DNA from: Streptomyces sp. NBC_01451
GTDB taxonomy: Bacteria; Actinomycetota; Actinomycetes; Streptomycetales; Streptomycetaceae
Assembly (NCBI RefSeq): GCF_036227485.1
Contig: NZ_CP109479.1
Span: 8,308,001 to 8,372,000, forward strand
Length of the DNA stretch: 64,000 nt
Direction of reading: 5' to 3'
In this document: in pieces, positions 32,121-40,442 of the stretch
Layout of the letters: each line of letters begins with the position of its first letter
How positions within the stretch are numbered: the first letter of the stretch is position 1
The notes under the pieces: generated by a model
The model's input: the letters and a program-made list of their open reading frames with translations, nothing else
Databases searched by the model: none
What the model was told of the DNA's origin: nothing
Program-made: the position numbers and the translations under genes

Positions 32121-32902
32121 AAGCCCTCGTCCGGTCTGGTCGCGCAGCATGCTGGTACTCGTGAAGGAGGCCGTCGAGTCGGTCGGTTCGATGTATGTCG
32201 AGGCGGACGATCTCGTCCGGATCGGTGATCGGTGATCGGTTCGGGGAGCGGGTGCAGCGGGCAGGTGTTCGCGATGCCCTGGTACGGCCGGTGCGCGTTG
32301 TTGAACTGCTCGAACTCCCGCAGTGCGTGCAGGAGATGGTGCTGGTTCCAGATCAGGGTGCGGTCCAGCAGTTCACGGCGGCAGGTCTGCACCCATCTCT
32401 CGATGACGGAGTTCATGCGGGGGATCCGGATGCCGCTGAGCACGACCTCGATCCCCGGATCGGCGAGGATCGTGTCGAACAGTTCGGGGAACTTCCCGTG
32501 CCGGTCCCGGATCACGTAGCGGGCCTCGCAGCCGGTGTCCTCGAGGTCAATGACGAGGTTCCTGGCGGACTGTGCCGCCCAGGAGGCGGTCGGGTGCGTC
32601 GTCGCGCCCAGGATCCGGGTGCGCCGGCCGGCGTCCCCGATCACCGTGAACACGTACAGCCGCGTCCTGGACAGAGTGATGGTCTCGAAGAAGTCACCTG
32701 CCGGCAGGGCATCGGCCTGGGAACGCAAGGAGTCCTCCCAGGTACTGGACGTCAGCTCGGCTGTCGGCGGGATGCCGGCGTCCATGAGGATCTCCCAGAC
32801 CGTGGACGCCGCCACTTTCACGCCGAGGACGAGCAGTTCACCGTGCAGGCGCAGCAGGGCGAACACGTTCGCCACACACAGGTAGGCAAGTCGCAGCAGC
32901 AC
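32117..32902 (-). pseudogene. Decayed DDE integrase-core (IS-type) transposase
   Basis: The open frame reads MLLRLAYLCVANVFALLRL and jumps directly to HGELLVLGVKVAASTVWEIL, so roughly the first hundred residues between the start and the integrase core (the DNA-binding part) are missing in frame. The core continues with RTRILGATTHPTASWAAQSA, RYVIRDRHGKF and ERWVQTCRRELLDRTLIWNQ. After NTCPLHPLPEPITD the frame is lost because GATCGGT is present three times in tandem (32220-32240), shifting to a nonsense tail; the other frame restores RLDIHRTDRLDGLLHEYQHA. A non-functional relic. Confidence 0.75.
32220..32240. repeat. Three tandem GATCGGT heptamers
   Basis: Copies at 32220, 32227 and 32234. One extra seven-base unit explains the frameshift near the 3' end of the integrase relic, since removing it restores the family's normal C-terminal reading frame. 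Confidence 0.8.
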
Positions 32903-32925
32903 GGCAGATCATCCTGCCGGGGCAC

Positions 32926-33237
32926 TCACCAGGTGCCCAGAGCACCCGCCCGAGCGCCCGCGCTCGACACCACCCTTACACTAGCCCTCACCAGGACGGA
33001 TGAGTTTTTCGGCAGGCGCAGTGGGGCGATCCCCTGGGCGGGCGGCAGCCGGTCCAGGTCGAGCGGGTAGCGCCGCTTTCCGCGCCGTACGTCCAGGGAC
33101 AGGCGTGGCACCGGGGCTCTCAACTGGTGCAATCGGTAGGGGGTGAGCCTGTGGCGGGCGAGCTCCTGGCGGGTGCCCTCCGCACAGGCGTCGATGACGT
33201 CACGGGCGGACAGTGGCCGGCGGGTACGCCGTTCCAT
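32926..33237 (-). CDS. Unidentified gene fragment, 103 codons
   Basis: The frame starting MERRTRRPLSARDVIDACAE continues RHRLTPYRLHQLRAPVPRLS and RRGKRRYPLDLDRLPPAQG, with third-position G/C bias that supports real coding on this strand for about the first 80 codons; the tail (VVSSAGARAGALGTW) looks random. I do not recognise the family. It overlaps the start of the AbiEii-like relic on the other strand, so the two fragments probably meet at a rearrangement point near 33235. Confidence 0.3.
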   Translation of the reverse strand: MERRTRRPLSARDVIDACAEGTRQELARHRLTPYRLHQLRAPVPRLSLDVRRGKRRYPLDLDRLPPAQGIAPLRLPKNSSVLVRASVRVVSSAGARAGALGTW

Positions 33238-33705
33238 GCGCGTGGGTTCCTGGAACGGCTGTCGGACGACGTCGACCTGTTCACGGACATCGCTGACCCG
33301 ATGGCCTACTCCGAGGCCGTCGATGCGGTGGCTGAGGCCTACCGGGCGGCGGGCCTCACCGTTGAGGTGGAGAAGTCCGGTGGAGTGTTCGCCCGGTTCG
33401 CGGTTGCTGATGGACAGGGGCGCACGGCGAAGGTGGAGCTCGGGTGCGACTGGAGGGCTCACCCGCCTGCCGTGTTGGAGATCGGTCCAATCCTGCATGC
33501 CGATGACGCCGTGGCCAACAAAGTGACCACCCTCTTCGGACGGGCGGCGCCACGGGATTACCTCGATGTGCATGCCGCGCTCGCCTCCGGACGGTACTCG
33601 GGTGGGCAACTGCTGGAGTTGGCGTTGGAGCACGACGCCGGGTTCGATCCGCGTTACTTCGCCCAAGCGCTGAGGGCGGGCGACCGTTGGCCGGACCGGG
33701 AGTAG
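33213..33705 (+). pseudogene. AbiEii/AbiGii-like nucleotidyltransferase, 5'-truncated and frameshifted
   Basis: From 33238 one frame reads HARGFLERLSDDVDLFTDIA, then an intact domain with ADDAVANKVTTLFGRAAPRD, YLDVHAALASGRYSGGQLLE and the C-terminal helix ending at 33705. This matches the C-terminal two thirds of AbiEii-type toxins (DVD being the metal-binding pair). The expected preceding GGYAV occurs at 33219-33233 but in another frame, one base out, and no acceptable N-terminus precedes it. No AbiEi antitoxin gene is nearby. A relic of a toxin-antitoxin or phage-defence locus. Confidence 0.6.
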
Positions 33706-33788
33706 GAGGCATACGGCATCAATGGCGGCCAGGTGGAGGACATGCGCCGACGGCTGCGCGCCTGGGCTGCCGAGATCCTCATACCTCC

Positions 33789-33890
33789 GCGCTGGTCAGC
33801 GCCCGACGCGACCCGAACTCGCGGAAGTTCTACGACCGCAAACGCGCCGAGGGAAAGAAGCACGTCCAAGCCGTACTCACCCTGGCGCTC
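33789..33890 (+). pseudogene. IS110-family transposase remnant
   Basis: The frame encodes ALVSARRDPNSRKFYDRKRA followed by EGKKHVQAVLTLAL, the characteristic C-terminal segment of IS110/IS1111 transposases (DPNSR..FYDRKRAEGK). Nothing of the catalytic N-terminal DEDD domain is present, and the reading frame beyond is unrelated. A short leftover of an insertion sequence. Confidence 0.7.
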
Positions 33891-33975
33891 AGGTCAACAC
33901 GACCGACTGGGTCATTTCTCGTCGAGCCGTTCATCGTGGATTCAGCCGCTCATCTGTGAGCACGCCGTGCGATGC

Positions 33976-34926
33976 CTATGCCCCCGCCCGCTCCCGCGCC
34001 GCCCCGACCGCACCCAGCTCCGCCCACGCCCGGGCCGCCGCACCGACCGCCACCGCGTCCCCGCCGAGAGCCGCGGGCAGCACGTGCAGGGGACGTCCGC
34101 TGACGGGCGGCTCGGCGGTCAGCGTCCGGCGTACGGCGGGCTCCAGCAGCGCCCACGACCGGCTGACACCCCCGCCGATCACGCAGGTCGTGACGTCCAG
34201 CAGCCCCGCCGTGATCAGCAGCGCCCGGGCCACGCCCGCACCCGCCGCCTCGTAGACGGCGACCGCGTCCGCCTCGCTCCGGGCCGCCGCGTCGGCGACC
34301 TCGTGGGCTGTCAGGTCACGGCCGGTGCGCTCGCGGTACCGGGCGGCGATCGAGCGGCCCGACGCCAGTGTCTCCAGATGGCCGCGCCCACCGCAGGTGC
34401 ACGGCAGGTCACCGAAGCCGGGCACGTGCCCGATCTCGCCGGCCGCCCCGTGCGGACCGTCGTAAAGGGCGTCTTCCAGCCACAGCGCCCCGCCGACCCC
34501 GGTGCCCAACGTCATGCCGAGCACATACGGTTCACCCGCGACCGCACCGGCCGCCGCCTCCCCGCGCAGGAACGCGTTGACGTCGTTGTCGAGGAACGCC
34601 GGTACGCCCAGTGCCCGTTCGACCGTCGCCGTCACCTCGAACCCGGCCCAGTTCCGGAAGGAGTCGCTGGCCACCAGAATCCGCCCGGCCCGCACGTCCA
34701 CCAGCCCGGCCGCCCCGACCCCGACCCCGAGCAGCCGCCCGGGAGTTCGCCCGAGCAACTGTCGTACGGCTTCCAGCGCGGTGCCGACCATCGCCGTCCC
34801 GCCCCGGTCCGCGGGGGTGGGCACCTCCAGGCGGTCGCCGATGCCGAGGTCCTCGGCGCACAGCACCACTTGGGTGGTTGTGCCGCCGATGTCGACGCCC
34901 GCGACCACCTCGGGAGAGCGCGTCAC
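33976..34926 (-). CDS. ROK-family sugar kinase
   Basis: A 316-residue kinase. The phosphate-binding loop is AGVDIGGTTTQVVL (about residues 9-22); the catalytic Asp is in FLDNDVNAF (about residue 115); the adenosine region is MTLGTGVGGALW. The ROK zinc motif is GHVPGFGDLPCTCGGRGHLE, in which the third cysteine is a histidine. The GTG overlaps the stop of the ATPase gene by four bases, so it is the last gene of the transporter operon. It would phosphorylate a sugar released from the imported compound; N-acetyl-hexosamine or glucose kinases are the closest functional classes. Confidence 0.85.
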   Translation of the reverse strand: MTRSPEVVAGVDIGGTTTQVVLCAEDLGIGDRLEVPTPADRGGTAMVGTALEAVRQLLGRTPGRLLGVGVGAAGLVDVRAGRILVASDSFRNWAGFEVTATVERALGVPAFLDNDVNAFLRGEAAAGAVAGEPYVLGMTLGTGVGGALWLEDALYDGPHGAAGEIGHVPGFGDLPCTCGGRGHLETLASGRSIAARYRERTGRDLTAHEVADAAARSEADAVAVYEAAGAGVARALLITAGLLDVTTCVIGGGVSRSWALLEPAVRRTLTAEPPVSGRPLHVLPAALGGDAVAVGAAARAWAELGAVGAARERAGA

Positions 34927-36665
34927 GCGGTGACCCCCGTACGCAGGGTTTCCCGGCGGCGGCGCTGCACGACCGGGTCCGGCACGGGCACGGCCGCGAT
35001 GAGCCGGCGTGTGTACTCCGTCTCCGGACGCAGCAGTGTGGTCATGGTCGGCCCCTGTTCCTCGACCTGTCCGGCCCGCATGACGACGACCCGCTGTGCG
35101 AACTGCTGGACCACCGCGAGGTCGTGCGACACGAACAGACACGCGAACCCGAGTTCGCCCTGCAACTCCGCGATCACTTCAAGCACGGTCCGCTGCACAC
35201 TCACGTCCAGCGCACTCGTCGGCTCGTCCGCGACCAGCAGCCGCGGTTCCAGGACGAGTGCCCGCGCGAGACTGACCCGCTGCCGCTGACCGCCGGACAG
35301 CTCACGGGGCCCGCGCCGCGCCAACTCCCTCGGCAGCCGCACCCGTTCCAGCACCTCCGCGACCAGCGCCCGCCGCTCGGCCGCCGACAGGCCCCGGCGA
35401 TGCATCCGCAACGGCTCGGCCACGCACTCCCCGACACTCATCCGGGCATCCAGCGAGGCCACCGGATCCTGGAGCACCACGCCGACCCCGGACAGCAGGG
35501 CCCGGCGCGCACGGCCCCGGGTCCGGCCGAGCTCCCGCCCGAACAAGGACACGGTGCCACCGGTCGGCGCGACGAGGCCCAACGCCACCCTCGCCGCCGT
35601 CGACTTGCCGGACCCCGACTCGCCCACCAGTCCGACCGTCTCCCCGGGCCGCACCGTGAGCGACACCTCCTGAAGCGCCTGCACGGCACCCGGTCCACGC
35701 CCGAACCGCACGGAGACGCCCCGGAGTTCGACCACGGCATCCCCCTCCGGGGCCGGCGGTCCTCCCTTCGCGTCCCCTGGCTCACCCGCCACTTCCTGCG
35801 GTACGTCCGCCACCACCGATGCCTCCTCGGCCGATGCCTTCACCACCGGCGCCTGAACGGTCAGCCGAGGAACGGCCTCCAACAATCGCTGCGTGTAGTC
35901 GTGTTCGGGGTGCAACAGCACCTGCTCCACGGACCCGCTCTCAACGACCTCACCGTTCAGCATCACCGCGACCCGGTCGGCGAAGTCGGCGACCACGCCC
36001 ATGTTGTGCGTCACCAGCAGCACGCCGGTGCCGGAGTCGGCCGCCAACGCCCTGAGCAGATCCAGGATCTCGGCCTGCACGGTGACGTCGAGGGCGGTCG
36101 TCGGCTCGTCCGCGATCAGCAGACCCGGTGAGTTGGCGATCGCCATCGCGATGACGACCCGCTGTCGCTGCCCGCCCGACAGCTGGAACGGAAACGCCGA
36201 CGCCCGCCGCTCCGGCTCGGGAATGCCGACCCTGCGCAGGAGTTCGACGGCTTCACGTGCGGCCGCGGCACGGGAGACGGGCCGGTGATTGCGTACGACC
36301 TCGGCGATCTGCGCACCGACCCGGGTCAGCGGATCGAGCGCGGTGGCCGGCTCCTGGAACACCATCGACGCGGTGCGGCCGCGCAGCCGGGAGAGTTCGG
36401 CCTCACCGGCCCCGACGACCTGTGTGCCGTCGATGGAAATCCGCCCCGACGCACGGGCGTTGGACGGCAGCAGCCCCATCGCCGCGAGCGCCACCGTCGA
36501 CTTCCCGGACCCGGACTCGCCGACCAGCGCCAGCGTCTCGCCGGGCCGGACGTACAACGACACCTCACGCACGGCGTGCACGTCACCTGTGTCGGTGCCG
36601 AAGGTCACCCCGAGATCCTCGACCTCCAGGATGTTCGCCACCTTCGTCCCCTCTGTTTCCGTCAC
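34923..36665 (-). CDS. ABC transporter ATPase, DppD-DppF fusion
   Basis: A 580-residue protein holding two complete ABC domains. Domain 1 (about 10-255): Walker A GESGSGKST, Q-loop FQEP, signature LSGGQRQRV, Walker B LLIADEP. Domain 2 (about 315-560): GESGSGKST, LQDP, ELSGGQRQRV, LLVADEPTSAL and SHDLAV. In most systems these are two separate proteins. It powers the dipeptide-type importer encoded upstream. The GTG at 36665 overlaps the permease stop by four bases (GTGA); a GTG eight codons later has a better-spaced GAGGGG and may be the real start. Confidence 0.93.
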   Translation of the reverse strand: MTETEGTKVANILEVEDLGVTFGTDTGDVHAVREVSLYVRPGETLALVGESGSGKSTVALAAMGLLPSNARASGRISIDGTQVVGAGEAELSRLRGRTASMVFQEPATALDPLTRVGAQIAEVVRNHRPVSRAAAAREAVELLRRVGIPEPERRASAFPFQLSGGQRQRVVIAMAIANSPGLLIADEPTTALDVTVQAEILDLLRALAADSGTGVLLVTHNMGVVADFADRVAVMLNGEVVESGSVEQVLLHPEHDYTQRLLEAVPRLTVQAPVVKASAEEASVVADVPQEVAGEPGDAKGGPPAPEGDAVVELRGVSVRFGRGPGAVQALQEVSLTVRPGETVGLVGESGSGKSTAARVALGLVAPTGGTVSLFGRELGRTRGRARRALLSGVGVVLQDPVASLDARMSVGECVAEPLRMHRRGLSAAERRALVAEVLERVRLPRELARRGPRELSGGQRQRVSLARALVLEPRLLVADEPTSALDVSVQRTVLEVIAELQGELGFACLFVSHDLAVVQQFAQRVVVMRAGQVEEQGPTMTTLLRPETEYTRRLIAAVPVPDPVVQRRRRETLRTGVTA

Positions 36666-37543
36666 CCTCGGCCCCTCACGTCGAAGGCGTCGCGCAGCCC
36701 GTCGCCGATCGCGTTGAACGCGCACACGACGAGGATGATCGCGAGACCCGGCGGAACGATCAGCCACCAGCGCCCGGAGTACGCCGCCGTCAGCCCGGCG
36801 GACAGCATGCCGCCCCAGTCGGTCTTCGGCGGCTGGACCCCCAGGCCGAGATACGACACGTACGCGACGAGCAGGATCGCGTCGGCGACCTGGAAGGTGG
36901 CCGCGACGACGATCGTCGACACCGAGTTCGGCAGGATGTGCCGCCGGATGGCCCGACCGTGGGTGCCGCCGGTCGCGCGCAGCGTCAGCACGTAGTCCCG
37001 GCTCTTGAGCGTGAGCGTCTCCGCCCGCACGAGCCGCGACGGCACCAGCCAGGACACCAGCCCGAGCACGATGATCAGGCCGAGTGTGTCCGGGGTCGTG
37101 ATGGCGGAGACGACCAGCAGGATGAACAGCGCGGGGATGGCGATCCCGGCATCCACGATCCGCATCATCACCGCGTCCAGCCAACCGCCGGCGTACCCGG
37201 CCGTGGCGCCCCACAGCGTGCCGATAACGGTGGCCAGGACTCCGGCCGCCAGCCCGACGAGCATCGAGACCTTGCCGCCGTACATCAACCGCCCGAGCTC
37301 GTCGTGGCCCACTGCGTCGGTGCCGAGCCAATGGGAGCCGCCCGGACCGAGGTTGACCTGCGTGAGGTCCGTATGAGTCTGGTCGGTGGAGTACAGGAGC
37401 GGGCCCACGAAACAGAACAGAAGGAAGAGGACGACCACGGCGAGTCCGGCCACGGCCAGCTTGTTGCGCGTGAACCGTCGCAGCGACAGGCGGTAGTTGG
37501 CCACCGGCTCCGCCGTGGGCGTGGTCTGCAGTACGGCCGTCAT
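36662..37543 (-). CDS. ABC transporter permease, DppC/OppC type
   Basis: A 293-residue inner-membrane permease with an N-terminal OppC-like segment (YRLSLRRFTRNKLAVAGLAV), the periplasmic/extracytoplasmic region HWLGTDAVGHDELGRLMYGG, and five or six spans; the coupling helix EAA-like region is TLRATGGTHGRAIRRHILPN. The ATG overlaps the stop of the DppB-type gene (ATGA). It forms the translocation pore with the neighbouring permease. Confidence 0.93.
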   Translation of the reverse strand: MTAVLQTTPTAEPVANYRLSLRRFTRNKLAVAGLAVVVLFLLFCFVGPLLYSTDQTHTDLTQVNLGPGGSHWLGTDAVGHDELGRLMYGGKVSMLVGLAAGVLATVIGTLWGATAGYAGGWLDAVMMRIVDAGIAIPALFILLVVSAITTPDTLGLIIVLGLVSWLVPSRLVRAETLTLKSRDYVLTLRATGGTHGRAIRRHILPNSVSTIVVAATFQVADAILLVAYVSYLGLGVQPPKTDWGGMLSAGLTAAYSGRWWLIVPPGLAIILVVCAFNAIGDGLRDAFDVRGRG

Positions 37544-38499
37544 GCCGGGCCCGCCTTCACTCGGGGATCGACGATCCGTTGGACGACGTCCGCGAGCAAC
37601 GTCCCCACCACCGTCGCCACGGAGATGACCAGCACGCACCCCAGCAGCACCGGATAGTCGGAGGACTGCGCCGCACTCCAGAACAGCAGCCCCATCCCGG
37701 GGTAGTTGAAGAGCTGCTCCACGACCAGCGCCCCACCGAACAGCACCGGCACGTAGTACCCGAGCATCGCGATCACCGGCGTCAGCGAGTTGCGGAACAC
37801 ATGCCGGAAGAGGATCGCCCCCTGTCGCGCCCCACCGGCCCGTGCCGTGCGGACGTAGTCCTCGGAGAGGTTCTCGAGCGTCGAGGCCCGCATGTACCGG
37901 CTGAAGACGGCCACCATGGACGCGGCGCCCGTCACGACCGGCAGTACGAGCCCCACCGGATCCGCGAACACGTCGGCCAGCGTGTCCCCTTGGGGCGCCT
38001 GGGAGGGAAACCAGTGCAGGGTCTGTGTGAAGACGAGCACCAGGATCAGCCCCAGGAAGTACACGGGCGTCGAGTACGCGACGAAGCTCAAGGTCGTGAT
38101 CACGTAGTCGGCCGGCTTGTTGCGCCGCACCGCCTGCCACATGCCGAGCGGAATCGCGAGAAGCAGCCCGGCCAGCGCGGACAGCACGGTCAACACCAGT
38201 GTCTTCGGCAGCCGTTGCTCGATCAGCTTGGAGACCGCCTCGTTGAGCGTGTACGACGTGCCGAGGTCACCGTGCAGCAGGGTGCCGAGATAGTGGACGT
38301 ACTGGACGGGCAACGACCGGTCCAGCTCCTGTTCGTGGTTGAACGACGCGATCTGCTGGGCCGTCGCCTGCGGCCCGAGGATCCCGCGTGCGGGACCCCC
38401 GGGCAGCGCGTGCAGCAGGCAGAAGACAACGACCGTGACGATGAGGATCACCACGAGGGACTGGAGCACCCGCCGGGCCAGGTAGAGAAGAGTCTCCAT
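37540..38499 (-). CDS. ABC transporter permease, DppB/OppB type
   Basis: A 319-residue permease with the standard DppB start (LLYLARRVLQSLVVILIVTV), the extracellular loop around QYVHYLGTLLHGDLGTSY, and the coupling region VRTARAGGARQGAILFRHVF followed by RNSLTPVIAMLG. Six spans are expected. It is three bases downstream of the solute-binding gene stop and overlaps the next permease by four bases, so the operon is translationally coupled. Confidence 0.93.
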   Translation of the reverse strand: METLLYLARRVLQSLVVILIVTVVVFCLLHALPGGPARGILGPQATAQQIASFNHEQELDRSLPVQYVHYLGTLLHGDLGTSYTLNEAVSKLIEQRLPKTLVLTVLSALAGLLLAIPLGMWQAVRRNKPADYVITTLSFVAYSTPVYFLGLILVLVFTQTLHWFPSQAPQGDTLADVFADPVGLVLPVVTGAASMVAVFSRYMRASTLENLSEDYVRTARAGGARQGAILFRHVFRNSLTPVIAMLGYYVPVLFGGALVVEQLFNYPGMGLLFWSAAQSSDYPVLLGCVLVISVATVVGTLLADVVQRIVDPRVKAGPA

Positions 38500-38502
38500 G
38501 AC

Positions 38503-40260
38503 TCAGCTGGTCCACTTCCACTGCGCCGGGTGGAAGTTGGCGAGCGAGTCCTGCGAGAAGCCGCCCAGGCCCTTCTTCATCACCGAGATCTGGTAGTCGG
38601 GCTCCGGCAGCCAGATCACCGGCAGATCCTTGGCGAGGGCCGCGCTGTACTCCTGGACAGCCTGGTTCGAACTCGACGTCGTGGACGCGGAGATGAGCTG
38701 GTCCACCGCCGTGTTGGAGTAGTTGCCGAAGTTCGAGCCGCCCTTGGTCTGGAAGAGCGAGTCACCGGTCGGGAAGGCGTTGAAGTACCAGCTGCCCATC
38801 GTGCCGAAGAAGGACAGCTGCCACTTGCAGATCGACTGGCTCGCCGTGCACTGCGGGGTCTGCGACAGCACCGAGTTGACGGGCGCGGTCTTGATGGAGA
38901 ACTTGATGCCGGTCTTCGCGAGCGAGGACTGGATCGCGCTCATCATGTTGTCGGTCACCGTCGAACCCGACTGCGACAGCACCTGCATCTGGAACTTCGT
39001 TCCCTTGGCCACCCCTTCACCGCACTGCGACGCGCTCGTTCCCGCGCTGGAGCAGGTCATGACCCCGCCCTGCTCGGTCCAACCGTGGCCGGTCAGCAGG
39101 GACTTGGCGGCCGAGGTCGAGAACGGGTACGGGTTGGCCTTCTGTGTCGGTGACACGAAGTCGGACGTCTGGGCCTGTGGGATCGGCCCGTAGCCGGGCA
39201 CCGCCGTGCCGTTGAAGACGACTTTCGCCAACGTGGTCTGGTCGATGGAGCGCTGAACGGCCTGACGGGCGTACAGCTGCTTGAACACCGCGCCCATCGA
39301 CGGGTTGTTGAAGTTGTACGGCATGTACGTGATCGCCCAGCCGGACCACGGCTTCACCTCGTAGCCCTGGGCGGTGAAGCTGTCCTTCTGGTCGAGGTCG
39401 GTCGCCTCGATGTAGCCGTAGTCCACGGTCCCCGACCGCAGCGCGTTCTTCTCGGCGTCCGCCGTGGTGAAGGGGAGCAGGTTCACCGTGGGGATGCCGG
39501 GCTTCTCGCCGCCGTCGTACTTCTTGTTGGCGGTGAGCACGACCTTGCCGGCCGTCGAGAAGGACTTGATGTCGTAGGGGCCGCTGGTCGTCTTCCACAG
39601 GGCGTTGGAGGCGTAACCGCCTATGTTCTTCGCCGCGTTGTTCAGGTACGTCCAGTCCTGCTTGGCGTCCCCGGGCTTGTCCCAGACGTGCTGGGGGAGC
39701 GGGTTGATGGCGCTCAGCTCGTTGGCCAGCATCCACTGCGGGTTGTAGGCCTTGTCGAAGGTGATCGTGAAGTGGCGGGCGTCCACGGTCTTGAAGGACG
39801 TCCAGTTGTCCGGCGCCTTGCCCGGGTTGTAGCCCGCCCACTCGGACCTGTTGGCCTTGATGAGGTCGAACCAGAACTTCACGTCGGCGGAGGTGATCGG
39901 CTCGCCGTCGCTCCAGTGCCGGTCGCCCAGCGTGATGGTGACGCTCTTGTTGTCGGCCGCGAAGTCGGCGGCCGTGGCCACCGAGCCCTTCTTGTTCCAG
40001 CCGATGGTGCCGGTGGAGCCGTCGTAGGCGATGAGCGGTTCCCACAGCGTGTTCGCGATGGAGATGTTGTTGGTGTTGAGGTGCGCGGCCGTACCGATCG
40101 GCAGGATCCAGTTCGGCGTGAAATTGGCCGGCAGCGCGTAGTTGATCGAGTCGTGGGACCCGGAGGACGACGTACCGCTGGACCCGGAACAGCCCGCGAG
40201 CAGCAGTGTGCCCGCGCTGAGGGCGGCTCCGGTGAGGAGTCTCGTGCGAGCAGGGGACAT
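38503..40260 (-). CDS. ABC transporter solute-binding lipoprotein (peptide type)
   Basis: A 585-residue exported lipoprotein, first gene of the operon. The ATG at 40260 has GAGGAG seven bases upstream. The signal peptide TRLLTGAALSAGTLLLAGC ends in a lipobox (Cys about 23). Family 5 segments are visible: ANTLWEPLIAYDGSTGTIGW, DRHWSDGEPITSADVKFWFD, NPQWMLANELSAINPLPQHV and NNPSMGAVFKQLYARQAVQR. The protein is unusually rich in Ser/Thr/Asn and has two cysteine pairs in the C-terminal lobe (near CSSAGTSASQC and CTASQSIC), probably disulphides. Ligand unknown. Confidence 0.93.
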   Translation of the reverse strand: MSPARTRLLTGAALSAGTLLLAGCSGSSGTSSSGSHDSINYALPANFTPNWILPIGTAAHLNTNNISIANTLWEPLIAYDGSTGTIGWNKKGSVATAADFAADNKSVTITLGDRHWSDGEPITSADVKFWFDLIKANRSEWAGYNPGKAPDNWTSFKTVDARHFTITFDKAYNPQWMLANELSAINPLPQHVWDKPGDAKQDWTYLNNAAKNIGGYASNALWKTTSGPYDIKSFSTAGKVVLTANKKYDGGEKPGIPTVNLLPFTTADAEKNALRSGTVDYGYIEATDLDQKDSFTAQGYEVKPWSGWAITYMPYNFNNPSMGAVFKQLYARQAVQRSIDQTTLAKVVFNGTAVPGYGPIPQAQTSDFVSPTQKANPYPFSTSAAKSLLTGHGWTEQGGVMTCSSAGTSASQCGEGVAKGTKFQMQVLSQSGSTVTDNMMSAIQSSLAKTGIKFSIKTAPVNSVLSQTPQCTASQSICKWQLSFFGTMGSWYFNAFPTGDSLFQTKGGSNFGNYSNTAVDQLISASTTSSSNQAVQEYSAALAKDLPVIWLPEPDYQISVMKKGLGGFSQDSLANFHPAQWKWTS

Positions 40261-40328
40261 GGCTCTCCTCGAAGGCAAGAGGACTGAAGGGCGAAGTGAG
40301 CCCAGTGAACGACTCGTGGGGACGAAGA

Positions 40329-40357
40329 AACAGGCGTGCTGCCGTAAAAAGCCTGTT
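40329..40357. promoter_or_regulatory. Inverted repeat in the transporter-repressor divergent region
   Basis: AACAGGC (40329-40335) and GCCTGTT (40351-40357) are perfect 7-bp arms with a 15-base centre, between the solute-binding gene and the ROK repressor. A candidate operator for the repressor. Confidence 0.45.
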
Positions 40358-40442
40358 ACTGCTGTTCTGAAAAAACTCCGCAGGGTGCCCGTGAGGCTTA
40401 CTCTCGACGCCCTGGCCGTCGAGATTGGAAATTACTTCGCCC

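Noticed and set aside
33213..33705. An active AbiE toxin-antitoxin system
   Set aside because: The toxin lacks an in-frame N-terminus and no AbiEi antitoxin gene is found on either side.
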